DNA from: CAVXDY01 sp963760715
Lineage (GTDB): Bacteria > Actinomycetota > Thermoleophilia > Miltoncostaeales > Miltoncostaeaceae
DNA length: 64,000 nt
Direction of reading: 5' to 3'
Assembly: GCA_963760715.1 (NCBI GenBank)
Contig: CAVXDY010000003.1
Span: 1,054,001-1,118,000, forward strand
Under the pieces are notes generated by a model that saw nothing but the letters and a program-made list of their open reading frames with translations, was not told where the DNA came from and ran no database searches. Shown one piece after another: positions 26,427 to 35,614 of the stretch. Position 1 is the stretch's first letter; each line of letters begins with the position of its first letter. A program made the position numbers and the translations under genes.

Positions 26427-26537
26427 CGCACGGCGCGATCCGAGACGGCGCAGAGGGGGCGATTGACCCCGTCGCGGGCCGGGTCGTACGGTCGTGCCGG
26501 TTGGCCGCTCCTCGGTGGCTCGTGAAAGGGATCCCGC

Positions 26538-26771
26538 GTGAGGGGAAGGTTCTGGCTCGAGCTCGCGCTGGCCGGCGTCGCCGCGATCCTCTGCGTGCTG
26601 ACCCTGCTGTGGCACGACTGGATCGAGGCGCTCGGGATCGAGCCCGACGGCGGCAACGGCTCGCTCGAGTGGGTGGTCGTGGCGCTCTTCGCCGTGGCGG
26701 CGCTCGTGTGCGCGGCGCTCGCGCGCTCCGAGTGGCGCCGAGAGCAGTCCGCGCGGACGCACGCCGGCTGA
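26538..26771 (+). CDS. Small two-TM membrane protein
   Basis: 77 residues: a basic N-terminus, helix one 'FWLELALAGVAAILCVLTLLW', a short outer loop 'GIEPDGGNGSLEW', and helix two 'VVVALFAVAALVCAALA', then a charged tail. This layout is common in small actinobacterial proteins of unknown role encoded near transporters or envelope genes. GTG 26538 ('gtgaggggaag') has an AAAGGGAT-type box about 12 bases upstream. Function unknown. Confidence 0.7.
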   Translation: MRGRFWLELALAGVAAILCVLTLLWHDWIEALGIEPDGGNGSLEWVVVALFAVAALVCAALARSEWRREQSARTHAG

Positions 26772-26807
26772 AGGGGACCAACCTCCGCAGGCTCCGGAAG
26801 GTCTGAG

Positions 26808-27062
26808 ATGAGCAGCCCTGGCGACCATCGCGACCGACCCGCGGAGGACCCGGACGAGCTCGGGGACGGCAGCAAGCCGGCCCGGCACTCCACCGGCGCG
26901 CCGTTGCCGGCGGCCGATACGCGCCGCGACGGGCCGCCCGACCGGCCCGCGTTCCACGTGCCGACCGCGCCCGAGAGCGACGAACGGGCGCGCGAGGACG
27001 ACGACACGACGATCCCGCCGCCGCGGGCGGCGGACGCAGAAACCGAGGACGACCATGCGTGA
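26808..27062 (+). CDS. Small disordered hydrophilic protein
   Basis: 84 residues, no hydrophobic segment, rich in Asp, Pro, Arg and Glu, ending 'AETEDDHA'. It looks intrinsically disordered. The stop overlaps the ATG of the propeller-like gene (27055) by 8 bp, suggesting coupling; it might be a partner or a linker-like segment of that protein. No family recognised. Confidence 0.5.
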   Translation: MSSPGDHRDRPAEDPDELGDGSKPARHSTGAPLPAADTRRDGPPDRPAFHVPTAPESDERAREDDDTTIPPPRAADAETEDDHA

Positions 27063-28509
27063 GACGGAGCTGTCCCGAGGCCGCCGCGGCGGCACCCGGG
27101 TCAAGGGCGCGAAGTACCCGCCCGCCACCCGTGAGCCGAGGTCCGAGCGGCAGATCCGAAAGCGGCTGCAGGTCAAGGTCGCCAAGAGGCCGCGGCCGCT
27201 GCGCGAGCCGAGCAAGCCGGCTCAACCGGCGCGCGTCGGCGACAGGGATCCGAGCGGCAACGACAAGCCGGTCGTCTTCCACGAGTACGGCCCGTCGGAC
27301 ACGCTCACCAAGGCGCTCACGAACGCCGCCGACATGAGCGGCGCGGACACCGAGGGCGACGTGATCCTGATGTCCGGCAACTGGTACTGCGACGTGAGCA
27401 CCGACGGCGGCGCGAACTGGAAGCGGCTCGACCCGACGACGATCTTTCCCAACGTCTTCGCCGGTGGGTTCTGCTGCGACCAGATCGTCACCTACGTGCC
27501 CAGCATCGACCGGTTCGTCTGGTTCCTCCAGTACGGCAAGGACTCGACCGGCCAGGGCGCGTTCCGGATCGCCGTCGCGTCGGCATCGTCGGTGAAGAGC
27601 GATCCCACCGCGTGGACCTACTGGGACTTCGTCGCCGGTGACTTCGGCTTCGCCACCAGCGACATGGACTACCCGGACCTCGCCTTCTCGCGGACCTTCC
27701 TCTACCTGTTGACCGACGTCTTCTCCGCGGGCGGGCGGCTCGTGGTGCGAATCCCGCTGAAGGACCTGGCCGCGGGGGGCACGATCAACTACGGCTACAC
27801 CGACCCGGCGAAGTCCAAGACCGCGTGGGGCGCGCACCTGGTCCAGCAGACCGGGACGCAGGCGGTGTGGGTCGGGCAGAAGGACAACGCGACCGTCGAG
27901 GTGTTCACCATGCCCGACGGCGGCAACACCTACTCGTCGTTCACCATCGGCGTCGCCACCTGGCCGAACGGGACGATGTCGTCCAAGGGCCCCGACGGCA
28001 ACGACTGGCTGACCAAGCTCCGCAGCTTCCCGTCGTTCGCCGTCACCGGCGGGGTCGAGCGTGCGAACGGGCACGTGGTGATCGCGTGGTCGGCGAGCAA
28101 CGGCAAGGGCACGTCGAGCGGCTTCAACTTCCCCAACACGCACTGCCGCGTCGCCGAGCTCGACCTCGGCAACCGCAGCGTCGTGAGCGAGATGCAGGTC
28201 TGGAACCCCGACTACGCCTTCGCGTATCCGGTCCTCGCCGCGAACTCCAACGACGAGATCGGCATCACCCTCGGGTGGGGCGGCGCGAACGACCACGCCA
28301 ACTGCGCGATGGGCATCATCGGCGACTTCGTCGTGTGGTTCCGCGACGGCAGCACCCGCACCGTGCAGCGGTTCGGCGACTACCTGACGACGCGTCCCGC
28401 GCGACGCAACCAATCGTTCTTCGCGGCCTTCTGCTACTTCGTCACCGCGGTGGCCGGCGACCCGGCGTCCTGCCAGTACAACCCGTTCTACTGCCGCTAC
28501 GGCCGGTGA
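27055..28509 (+). CDS. Predicted beta-propeller (BNR/sialidase-like) protein
   Basis: 484 residues. After a basic, disordered 70-residue start there are repeated Asp-box-like elements, for example 'VSTDGGANWKRLD', and blade-like strands such as 'VTYVPSIDRFVWFLQYG' and 'ITLGWGGANDHANC'. No signal peptide is visible despite many Cys residues (for example 'GGFCCDQIV', 'ASCQYNPFYC'). I read it as a six-bladed propeller of the BNR type with unknown ligand; there is no evidence for sialidase catalytic residues. It is convergent with another BNR protein (28667-30031). Confidence 0.65.
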   Translation: MRETELSRGRRGGTRVKGAKYPPATREPRSERQIRKRLQVKVAKRPRPLREPSKPAQPARVGDRDPSGNDKPVVFHEYGPSDTLTKALTNAADMSGADTEGDVILMSGNWYCDVSTDGGANWKRLDPTTIFPNVFAGGFCCDQIVTYVPSIDRFVWFLQYGKDSTGQGAFRIAVASASSVKSDPTAWTYWDFVAGDFGFATSDMDYPDLAFSRTFLYLLTDVFSAGGRLVVRIPLKDLAAGGTINYGYTDPAKSKTAWGAHLVQQTGTQAVWVGQKDNATVEVFTMPDGGNTYSSFTIGVATWPNGTMSSKGPDGNDWLTKLRSFPSFAVTGGVERANGHVVIAWSASNGKGTSSGFNFPNTHCRVAELDLGNRSVVSEMQVWNPDYAFAYPVLAANSNDEIGITLGWGGANDHANCAMGIIGDFVVWFRDGSTRTVQRFGDYLTTRPARRNQSFFAAFCYFVTAVAGDPASCQYNPFYCRYGR

Positions 28510-28666
28510 CAGGCCATCCGGAAGGGGTGTCCGGGTGACGCGCTCCCCTCGGTGCGCTGCGGCGATGTCAATTTCCTGGCGAACTCGGTCTCCTGCCCGA
28601 TCCGCGCAGGGGCCCTCGGGGCCACGCTGATCCGGCTCGGCGTCTCCTGACGCGGTCCCGCGCGCC

Positions 28667-30031
28667 CTACGGCGCCCAGTGGAAGAAGAACGGGTCGATC
28701 GACGGTGCGACGGGGGTGACCCCGTCCGTGGCGAGAAGCCTCCGGGTGCCCCAGTCGGCGCCGCGCTGGTAGGTGACCCCGCTCGGGAAGTTCGCCATGT
28801 CCGGGGTGTTGCTGCCCGAGAAGACGCCGTAGAGGTCGGTGCCCAGCGAGAGCAGCCGGATGTAGTCGCCGAGGTAGGGAAGGAACCGCCGCGCGGGCGT
28901 GCCCGCCGGCGCCGTGTGCAGCACCAGCCGGTTCGCGGGCGTGGCCCACGCGTTCGGGGTCAGCTCCAGCTGGGTCACCCAACGAGAGGCCGTGAACTGC
29001 TGGTAGGCGAGGCCGACGGTGCCCGTCGAGTTGATCGCGAGGGCCGGGTTCTTGGCGTTGGTGATCGTGCGCACGTCCGCGGACCAGGTCGCGCCCCGGT
29101 CGGTTGATCGGCGCACGTGCACGGTCCAGTCGGTCCCGGAGGCGCCGCCGACGCGGTCGCACCAGGCCAGCCAGGCGATCTTCGAGCTGGCCGGGTCCAC
29201 CGCGATCGCGAGGTCGGCGCCCAGGCGCTCCTGACCCATCGTCGCGTTGAAGCGCACGAAGCGGCCGGTGGCGACGCGCGTGCCCGCTTGGCCGTCGCCC
29301 GGGTCGACGAGGGCCGAGAACGGGTTCGCGCCGGTGCCCCAGTTGTCGTCGCGCGTGACGACGACGTCGAGCGTGACGTTGGGGCCGCTCGCGGTGACCC
29401 AGCGCTGGAACGCCGCGTACACGGTGCCGTCGCGGTGGAGGGCGATCCGCACCGGCGGCCCGTCCTGGCCCACGGTGACGCGCCGCTCGATCTGGTGTGG
29501 CGCGAAGCCGGCGGGCGCGGCGGCGGTGCGGGCGTTGGCGGAGAGGTTGACCGTGGCGGTGCGCCCGCCCGGCTGGCCGAAGTCGTTGTTCCCGACGAAG
29601 ACGCGGTCTCGTGAGGTCCCCGACACGACCACGCTGCCGGCGACCACCCAGGGCTGGTCCTCCGAGTCCCGGTCCACCAGCGAGGTCATGGGGGTCGTCG
29701 CCGCGAAGTTCGCGGTGCGGAGGATCTGGAGGCGACCGGTCGTGCCGCTGAGGATCCCCGCGTAGAGCCTCCCGCCGGTGGTGGCGAAGGCCACGGAGAT
29801 GTCCCCCGTGCCGGAGCTTCCGTTGCCCGGGACCACGGTGCGCAGCGACCACGTCGCCCCGCCATCGGTGGAGACGTAGATCGGGGCGAACCCGCCGCCC
29901 ATCGGCGCGGGCGTGAACGCCGTCGCCACCATGTCGGTCGGCTTGGCCGGGTTGACCGCCAGATTGGGCTCGCTGTCCTGGTTCGTCTCGCCGCTCAGCG
30001 ACGCGGGGATCATGTTGACGATCTTGAGCAC
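28667..30031 (-). CDS. BNR-repeat beta-propeller protein
   Basis: 454 residues with clear Asp-box repeats: 'VSTDGGATWSLR' near residue 52 and 'RSTDRGATWSAD' near 320. Strand-turn units such as 'NNDFGQPGG' and 'VYAAFQRWV' fill the rest. GTG 30031 ('GVLKIVNMIPASLSGE') begins 5 bases after the stop of the upstream gene and is preferred to the longer frame to 30196, which is antisense-phase sequence of that gene. No signal peptide is found. BNR propellers bind glycans or proteins; catalytic function is not indicated. Confidence 0.7.
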   Translation of the reverse strand: MLKIVNMIPASLSGETNQDSEPNLAVNPAKPTDMVATAFTPAPMGGGFAPIYVSTDGGATWSLRTVVPGNGSSGTGDISVAFATTGGRLYAGILSGTTGRLQILRTANFAATTPMTSLVDRDSEDQPWVVAGSVVVSGTSRDRVFVGNNDFGQPGGRTATVNLSANARTAAAPAGFAPHQIERRVTVGQDGPPVRIALHRDGTVYAAFQRWVTASGPNVTLDVVVTRDDNWGTGANPFSALVDPGDGQAGTRVATGRFVRFNATMGQERLGADLAIAVDPASSKIAWLAWCDRVGGASGTDWTVHVRRSTDRGATWSADVRTITNAKNPALAINSTGTVGLAYQQFTASRWVTQLELTPNAWATPANRLVLHTAPAGTPARRFLPYLGDYIRLLSLGTDLYGVFSGSNTPDMANFPSGVTYQRGADWGTRRLLATDGVTPVAPSIDPFFFHWAP

Positions 30032-30036
30032 GCCGC

Positions 30037-30777
30037 TCAGCCCCCACCGCTCCGGAGGAGCTCGAGCCGCTGGGTGGGCTGCAGGTCCTCCGGGTGCATC
30101 AGCTGGAAGGGCGCCAGCCGCCGGAGCTCGCCCTGGGTCGCGTGGAGCAGCCACATCCCGCCCTGGGAGGCCTTGGGCTTCGGGACCTCCCGCCACATCA
30201 CGTCCAGGCTGTTGGCGTAGAGCACCTCCACGCGGTCGCCGGCAACGTCACCTCGCTCGACGTGGAAGACCTGGAGCGTCGCGCGCCACCAGTCGGGATC
30301 GTGCTCGGCCGGCTGCGGGTCGGCGGCCTTGGCGAGCGCCATCACGCGGCCGAGGATCACCGCGTCCGCCTCCGCGGCGTGCTCGCGAACGCGCTCGGCC
30401 GCCACCTCCTCCTGCAGGTCGGCGACCGGATCGCCCCGAGCCTGGCCGGCGGCGCGGGTGAGCGGCGCATCGATCTCGTCCGCGGGCGTGCGGCCCACCT
30501 CGCGCAGGGCGACGCTCTCGCCGAAGGCCAGCCCCTCGGCGAAGAAGGCCGCCGACGCGCCGGGAGTGAGCAGCGGCTGGGCGGGCGCCGTCTGGAGCGT
30601 GATGGAGGTTCCCTCGAGCCCGCCGAAGGCCGGGGGCGCCTGGAGGACGCGGTCAACGCGGACGACCGCGGTGCGCGCGTCCACGGGGACGTCCGCCATC
30701 GCGGTCGCCCCCATGCGCTCGACCGTGCCGACGAAGCCGAACGGCGCCTCGCGCAACAACCGCTTCAGATCAGGCAC
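30037..30777 (-). CDS. Two-repeat protein of unknown function (netrin/TIMP-like halves)
   Basis: 246 residues formed by two similar halves. Half one reads 'GFVGTVERMGATAM' then 'RTAVVRVDRVLQAP'; half two reads 'VILGRVMALAKA' then 'WRATLQVFHVERGD' and 'RVEVLYANSLDVMW'. This alternation of '(V)xGxV' and 'V-x-V-x-x-V' strands resembles OB-fold netrin/TIMP-like domains, though I cannot confirm it. No signal peptide. It lies between the metzincin gene and a BNR gene on the same strand, with 5 bp to the latter, so an operon is likely. If the TIMP-like reading is right, it could regulate the neighbouring metalloprotease. Confidence 0.6.
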   Translation of the reverse strand: MPDLKRLLREAPFGFVGTVERMGATAMADVPVDARTAVVRVDRVLQAPPAFGGLEGTSITLQTAPAQPLLTPGASAAFFAEGLAFGESVALREVGRTPADEIDAPLTRAAGQARGDPVADLQEEVAAERVREHAAEADAVILGRVMALAKAADPQPAEHDPDWWRATLQVFHVERGDVAGDRVEVLYANSLDVMWREVPKPKASQGGMWLLHATQGELRRLAPFQLMHPEDLQPTQRLELLRSGGG

Positions 30778-30890
30778 GGCGACTCCTCAACTCGGCGCCA
30801 CCGGCATACATCGGCCACCATCCTCCGGGCAACACCGGACGGTTCGCCGAACCTCACGAAAGCTCCGGCACCGGCCCGGGGGCGACGACA

Positions 30891-32993
30891 CTAGCCGTCG
30901 TCGGCGGGGACGGTCGTGAAGCGCACCTCGTCGGCCGCCTCACCGTCGGCCGTGGAGACGCGCAGGCGCAGGACGTGCTCGCCCGCGGCGGGCGCCTCGA
31001 TCCAGAGCTCGCCCTCGCCGGCGTCGGCTCCGTCGAGCTCCCACCGCCACGATTCGGGAGGAATGGGCTCGCCCGACGCCGAGACCGCCGCCGCGAACAG
31101 GCGCAGGGTCTGGCCATCGATGTGGATCGCGCCGGGGCGCGGGTGCATGACGGCGACGTCGGGCGGGCGCGCGGCGATCTCGAGTTCCACCGGCGTCGAG
31201 TGGGTGGACGAGAAGCCGTCGTGCACGACGAGCTGGATCTGGACGGGGCCCGGCGGCAGGTGGCGCGTCGCGACCTCGGCGCGGTCGCCGGTCAGCCCGG
31301 TCGCGAGCGCCCTCCACTCCTCGCCGTCACGCGACCAGCGCAGCCAGCAGTCGGTGGCGGTCGGCGCCCGCCACACGGCGCGGACGGCGCCCTTGACCAC
31401 CCGGCAGGTGAACCGGGCGATCTCCGGCGGGCGCGGCGGCGCCGCGCGGGCCCACACGACCTCCTCGCCGGCGACGATCTCGAGGCGGGCGCCGAGCGCC
31501 ACGTTCGGGATGAGCGCCTGGGCGACCGCGTCGCCCTGCCCGGCGTCGCCGTCGCCGCATCCGCAGCCCGCCAGGCCCCCGAGCCGCCGGAGCGGCGCCG
31601 CGGCCAGGACCGCGCCGTCCTCGCCCACCAGGCGGGCGATCATCCCGCTGGCGGTGGAGATCGCGGGTGGCCGTGTGAGGGTGCGCGCGACGTGGCGCAC
31701 GTCCACGGCGCCGTCGGCCCCGATCACGGCGATCATGCTGACGACGTCCTCGGCCACCGCCGTGAGGACGAACGGGCCGTGCGGCTCGGCCACCTCCAGC
31801 CACCAGAGGTCGGCGTTGCACACCGACTCCGGGTTGAGCACGCTCGAGCCGAACAACCGCCCGTGGTGGTAGAGCGAGATCCATTTCGGGTAGCAGTACG
31901 ACATGAAGTCCTTGTAGGACCCCGGGGCCTTGATCGCGCCGTTGTTGACGTCCAGCCCGTACTCCCCGATCGACCCCTGCGGCGTCGCCTGGGGGTCGTA
32001 GGGCTCGTACGCGGGGTAGCCGGGGTCGCCGATGACGTTGCACGGCGCGTGCCACAGGCCGCAGGCGTGCCCGATCTCGTGGGCCATGGTGAGCCCGTCG
32101 GTGATGTGCCCGTTCGGGCCGACGGCGATGCCGCCCCCGCCGCACCCGCCGCCGCCGAGCGCCATCGGCAGCAGCCCGTAGTAGACGAATCCCGGCTGGT
32201 TGCCGTCGGCGGTCATCTGGTTCGCCACCGCCGTGAGCAGCGCGACCCAGTTGGGGAGGCAGGAGCCGTCGGACGCGACGCCCGGCTCGAGAGGCGTCGT
32301 CCAGGCGAGCGTACCGGCGTCGCGGAAGTCCGCCTGGGAGCGCACCGGGTACAGCGTGAGCGTGTCGGCCGCCGTCGTCTGGAGGGCCGGCATCGTCGGC
32401 GCCGGCGCGGTGATGGTCTGCGCGCCGGGGTTCGTGTTGGCCGGGCCGCTGTAGGAGACGAAGATGCCGGCGAGGCGCAGCGTGCGGCGCAGCGTCACGT
32501 CGATCGTGACGCTCTTCACCGCGGGCCCGCCCGGGCCCTCGGCGCGCGCGGTCAGCCGCAGCTCCCCGCACATCACGTCGGCCGGGATCACGAAGTCGAG
32601 CGTCGCCGCGAGGCTGCTGCGCTCGCCCGCGAGGTTGCTCTCCACCCACTGGGGCCTCGGCGCGACGATCGTCCCGGGCGGCCGGGGAGCGAGGGTCGCG
32701 ACCGAGGGCCACAGGAACCGCCGCCGGCGCCGGATGCCCAGGGTGCCCGTGACTCCCCACTCGCCGTGCCAGCTCCGTACGTACACCCGCACCCACGCCG
32801 GCTTTCCCGCCACCAGCCGGGCGGAGTTGTCGGGCATGCGGTCGGCCGGGTCGGCCAGGTGCCGGTCGGCGCGCGCGTACTGGATGCCCTGGGTGACCTC
32901 GATCCCGACGATGAAGAGCTCCCCCGACTCGTCGGTCTCGTCGGCCCAGCCGAGGATGTCGATCAGTCGTGGATCTCCGGGGCCGGGGAACAT
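30891..32993 (-). CDS. Metzincin-type zinc protease with C-terminal Ig-like domains
   Basis: 700 residues. The zinc site 'MAHEIGHACGLWHAPC' matches HExxHxxGxxH (His305, Glu306, His309, His315), and a Met-turn candidate follows in 'YKDFMSYCYP'. Residues 1-180 form a beta-rich N-domain ('IVGIEVTQGIQYA', typical of some large bacterial metzincin-like proteins). The C-terminal 200 residues look like two Ig/fibronectin-type domains. A Gly/Cys-rich insert 'GLAGCGCGDGD' is odd. No signal peptide is seen, unusual for a metzincin. It is the first gene of a − strand run with the two-repeat protein and a BNR protein; the substrate is unknown. Confidence 0.82.
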   Translation of the reverse strand: MFPGPGDPRLIDILGWADETDESGELFIVGIEVTQGIQYARADRHLADPADRMPDNSARLVAGKPAWVRVYVRSWHGEWGVTGTLGIRRRRRFLWPSVATLAPRPPGTIVAPRPQWVESNLAGERSSLAATLDFVIPADVMCGELRLTARAEGPGGPAVKSVTIDVTLRRTLRLAGIFVSYSGPANTNPGAQTITAPAPTMPALQTTAADTLTLYPVRSQADFRDAGTLAWTTPLEPGVASDGSCLPNWVALLTAVANQMTADGNQPGFVYYGLLPMALGGGGCGGGGIAVGPNGHITDGLTMAHEIGHACGLWHAPCNVIGDPGYPAYEPYDPQATPQGSIGEYGLDVNNGAIKAPGSYKDFMSYCYPKWISLYHHGRLFGSSVLNPESVCNADLWWLEVAEPHGPFVLTAVAEDVVSMIAVIGADGAVDVRHVARTLTRPPAISTASGMIARLVGEDGAVLAAAPLRRLGGLAGCGCGDGDAGQGDAVAQALIPNVALGARLEIVAGEEVVWARAAPPRPPEIARFTCRVVKGAVRAVWRAPTATDCWLRWSRDGEEWRALATGLTGDRAEVATRHLPPGPVQIQLVVHDGFSSTHSTPVELEIAARPPDVAVMHPRPGAIHIDGQTLRLFAAAVSASGEPIPPESWRWELDGADAGEGELWIEAPAAGEHVLRLRVSTADGEAADEVRFTTVPADDG

Positions 32994-33098
32994 CGGGGCC
33001 TCCTCGCGGGGGCTCGACGATACGCCGGATCGGCCGGCGACGTCTCTCGACGCGCGAGGAGCCTCCGCGACCCGTCTCTCACGACCGCGGGTGGCGCC

Positions 33099-35510
33099 TC
33101 ACCGGTACGAGTCGCCGAGCCAGGGGTTCTTCTTCAGGTCCGGGTCGAACGCCCGCAGGGGGTGGCGCTGCTGGTCGAGCTGCGGATCGGCGTCCCAGGG
33201 CTCGAAGGCGTTGCGGACATTCGCCAGGCCGGTGCGCGCCAGCTCCGGGTGGTGGCGCAGCAGGACCCCCTTCAGAGTGGCGCGATCGATCCAGTCGATG
33301 CCCTCCTTGGTGTAGGTCTCCTCGTTGTAGTCGTCGGTGTAGAACCGGTCGGCCTGCAGCCGCCTGCTGGCGTTGAGGATGAAGATCTGGAACATGGTCT
33401 CGCCGAAGCCGAAGGCGGTGGGCCGGTTGTCGGGCGCCTGCTCGGCGAGCGTGCCGACGAGCAGGTCCAGCTTCTCGACGTCCTGCGGCCGGTCGCCGTA
33501 CACGTCCTCCAGCCGGCGCACCTCGTCGGGGTCGTTCGTGAGGTCGGCGAAGGTGCGGATCGGGTTCAGTCCGAGCTGGCGCCGGAAATCGTTGTAGCGG
33601 GGAACGCCGCGCTCGCGGGCGCGCAGGATGTCGACGGTGCCCATGTCGAAGAGCGGATTGCCGGGGATGCTCAGCTCCCTCATGAACTTCGGGTAGTTGT
33701 TGAGCACCAGCTGCCCGGGGTGCTGGGTGCCGAACGAGTGCCAGAGGTCGGGCATCGGGATGCGCTCGGTGATCTTCCGCGACCCGGCCTGGCGCGCAGC
33801 CGGGAAGGGGATCTCCTCCTCGACGTCGTCGCTTCCCACGCGCCGGATGTGCAGCGTCTCGGGCAGGAGCGAGTGCAGGCGGTAGACCTCCACGAACTCC
33901 TCGGTGAGGCCGTAGGGCGAGCCGTGCTTGTCGATCGGGTTGCCGACCACCCCGCCCATCTCGGGGTTCCGGATGTTGAGGTCGGAGACCGTCTTGCGCT
34001 CGCTCGGCCGCCGGAAGATGTTGGTGAGAAGGCCGTACCAGTTGGCGTTCAGGGCCAGTGTGAGACCGGGGTTCGGGAGGATGGCGGGCGTCCACTCGAC
34101 GCTGTGGATCTTCGCCATCACCGCCGCGTTGACGAGCCGGGCCACGTTGAACAGGCGGGTGTCGTCCCAGTCCGGGTGCGCGACCTTGAGGCGGTCGCAG
34201 ATCGCGTTGTGCTCGTTCACGAAGAGCAGGTGGAACATCGACAGGCCCACCCACCAGTTGCGCACCATCCCGGTGTCCTCGACCCGCTTTCGAGTGAGGG
34301 GGAGGGTGCCGTCATCGTGGAGCCGCAGCTTGCCGTCGACGCCGCTTCGCAGGTGGTCCTGCGTCGCCTGGTCGCTGCCGTAGATCTGGGAGCCGTCCCA
34401 CCAGTGGGTGAGCTCGTTGATGAACGTGATCGGCGTCTCGTCCTCGGGTCGGCGGGTCGGGTCCGGCTGGGTGCGGGCGACGTACATCGTGGTCTGCCCG
34501 TAGCGGCGGCGGGCCGGATCGTCCTCGGCCAGTGGCACCTCGATCGCGCCCGGCACGAGATTCTCGCCGTGGCTGATCCAGTCGTGGTTCTGGAACTGGA
34601 TCCAGACCGCGGCCAGCATGTTCAGGAACGGCACGACCTTCATCTCGTCCCCGCGCGCCAGCAGCCTGCGGCTGATCTCGCGCGGGTTCGGCGTCATGAG
34701 GCGCTCGCCCGTCTCGGGCCGGATCGCGGTGTTGGCCACGTTGCGGGGGAAGCGCGTGCCGGCCGCGCCCTCCTTCGGGTCGCTCAGGTTGTTCCAGGAT
34801 CCATCGGCCGTGCGGAAGTGCCGCACCCCGGGCGGAGGCGTCTGCCCCGGCTCCTGGAACGCGATCAGGCTGCGCCGCGGGTAGGTGGACCTCAGGTTGT
34901 GGGCGTTGAGCCGCTCACGCATGTACCCGAGGGTCAGCACGCCGAGCGCGACCCGCCGCCGGTACCAGTTCGTCCAGACCTCGTCGCGGTAGCCGGCGAT
35001 CCTGCCCCAGCCCAGGATGAGCCCGTCGAAGACGACCGACACGGGCGCCCCGATGACCTTGCCGGCGGCGAGGCGGGCACGCCGCAGAGGCCCCGGGGGC
35101 GGGACCGGCGCCGGCCGCTCGGGGATCGCCCCGGGACGCACCTCGGGGGCGGCCAGCAGGACCGCGGGATCGTGGAAGTGGACGTCCGGCACCGGCACGT
35201 CGATCTCGGCGGCGGCGTTGGCGCGGGCGAGCGCGAGCATGGCGCCCCACTCCTCGTTGCCGGCCTCCAGGTCGAGGGCCGCCCGGTAGCGCTCGGCCGC
35301 GAGCTCGTACCGCTCGCACTGGAAGTAGGCCAGCGCCAGAGCCGCCTCGTTCTCGGCGGACGGGTCCTTCTTGGCCGCCTTCGCCAGCGCGGCGATCGCG
35401 GCGTCTCCCTCCGCGTCGCCGAGGTGGCGTTTTCCCGTGTCACCGGCGACGGTCCAGTTGTCGGCCACGTCCGTCCCCACGTCCGAGCGTCCGATCGACG
35501 CTACCACCAC
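33099..35510 (-). CDS. Animal-type heme peroxidase (An_peroxidase) with TPR-like N-terminus
   Basis: 803 residues. A helical repeat region (about 30-110, 'ALAYFQCERYELAAERYRAA' in part) precedes a mammalian-type heme peroxidase domain. The distal site is in 'QFQNHDWISH' with His309. 'THWWDGSQIYGSD' is the Ca2+/heme-loop region of this family, and 'VYRLHSLLPE' supplies the probable proximal His546. Relatives include prostaglandin synthases, fungal linoleate dioxygenases (Ppo) and bacterial peroxicins. It is divergently transcribed from a P450 gene only 104 bp away, recalling the fused peroxidase-P450 Ppo enzymes. GTG 35510 is the furthest plausible start; GTG 35480 or 35465 are alternatives. 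Confidence 0.88.
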   Translation of the reverse strand: MVVASIGRSDVGTDVADNWTVAGDTGKRHLGDAEGDAAIAALAKAAKKDPSAENEAALALAYFQCERYELAAERYRAALDLEAGNEEWGAMLALARANAAAEIDVPVPDVHFHDPAVLLAAPEVRPGAIPERPAPVPPPGPLRRARLAAGKVIGAPVSVVFDGLILGWGRIAGYRDEVWTNWYRRRVALGVLTLGYMRERLNAHNLRSTYPRRSLIAFQEPGQTPPPGVRHFRTADGSWNNLSDPKEGAAGTRFPRNVANTAIRPETGERLMTPNPREISRRLLARGDEMKVVPFLNMLAAVWIQFQNHDWISHGENLVPGAIEVPLAEDDPARRRYGQTTMYVARTQPDPTRRPEDETPITFINELTHWWDGSQIYGSDQATQDHLRSGVDGKLRLHDDGTLPLTRKRVEDTGMVRNWWVGLSMFHLLFVNEHNAICDRLKVAHPDWDDTRLFNVARLVNAAVMAKIHSVEWTPAILPNPGLTLALNANWYGLLTNIFRRPSERKTVSDLNIRNPEMGGVVGNPIDKHGSPYGLTEEFVEVYRLHSLLPETLHIRRVGSDDVEEEIPFPAARQAGSRKITERIPMPDLWHSFGTQHPGQLVLNNYPKFMRELSIPGNPLFDMGTVDILRARERGVPRYNDFRRQLGLNPIRTFADLTNDPDEVRRLEDVYGDRPQDVEKLDLLVGTLAEQAPDNRPTAFGFGETMFQIFILNASRRLQADRFYTDDYNEETYTKEGIDWIDRATLKGVLLRHHPELARTGLANVRNAFEPWDADPQLDQQRHPLRAFDPDLKKNPWLGDSYR

Positions 35511-35614
35511 CGATCGGGCAGCCGCTGCGAAGAGTCAGCGAAATCTCCAACCGCGGGTGGGTTCGCGGAGAGGCCCCGGGTTACAGTCTCGCTGGGCCCA
35601 CGGCCGGGAGAATC

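Noticed and set aside
28510..28666. Short ORF 'RCGDVNFLANSVSC' between the two propeller genes
   Set aside because: No start codon with a ribosome-binding site and no recognised homology; too short to support.
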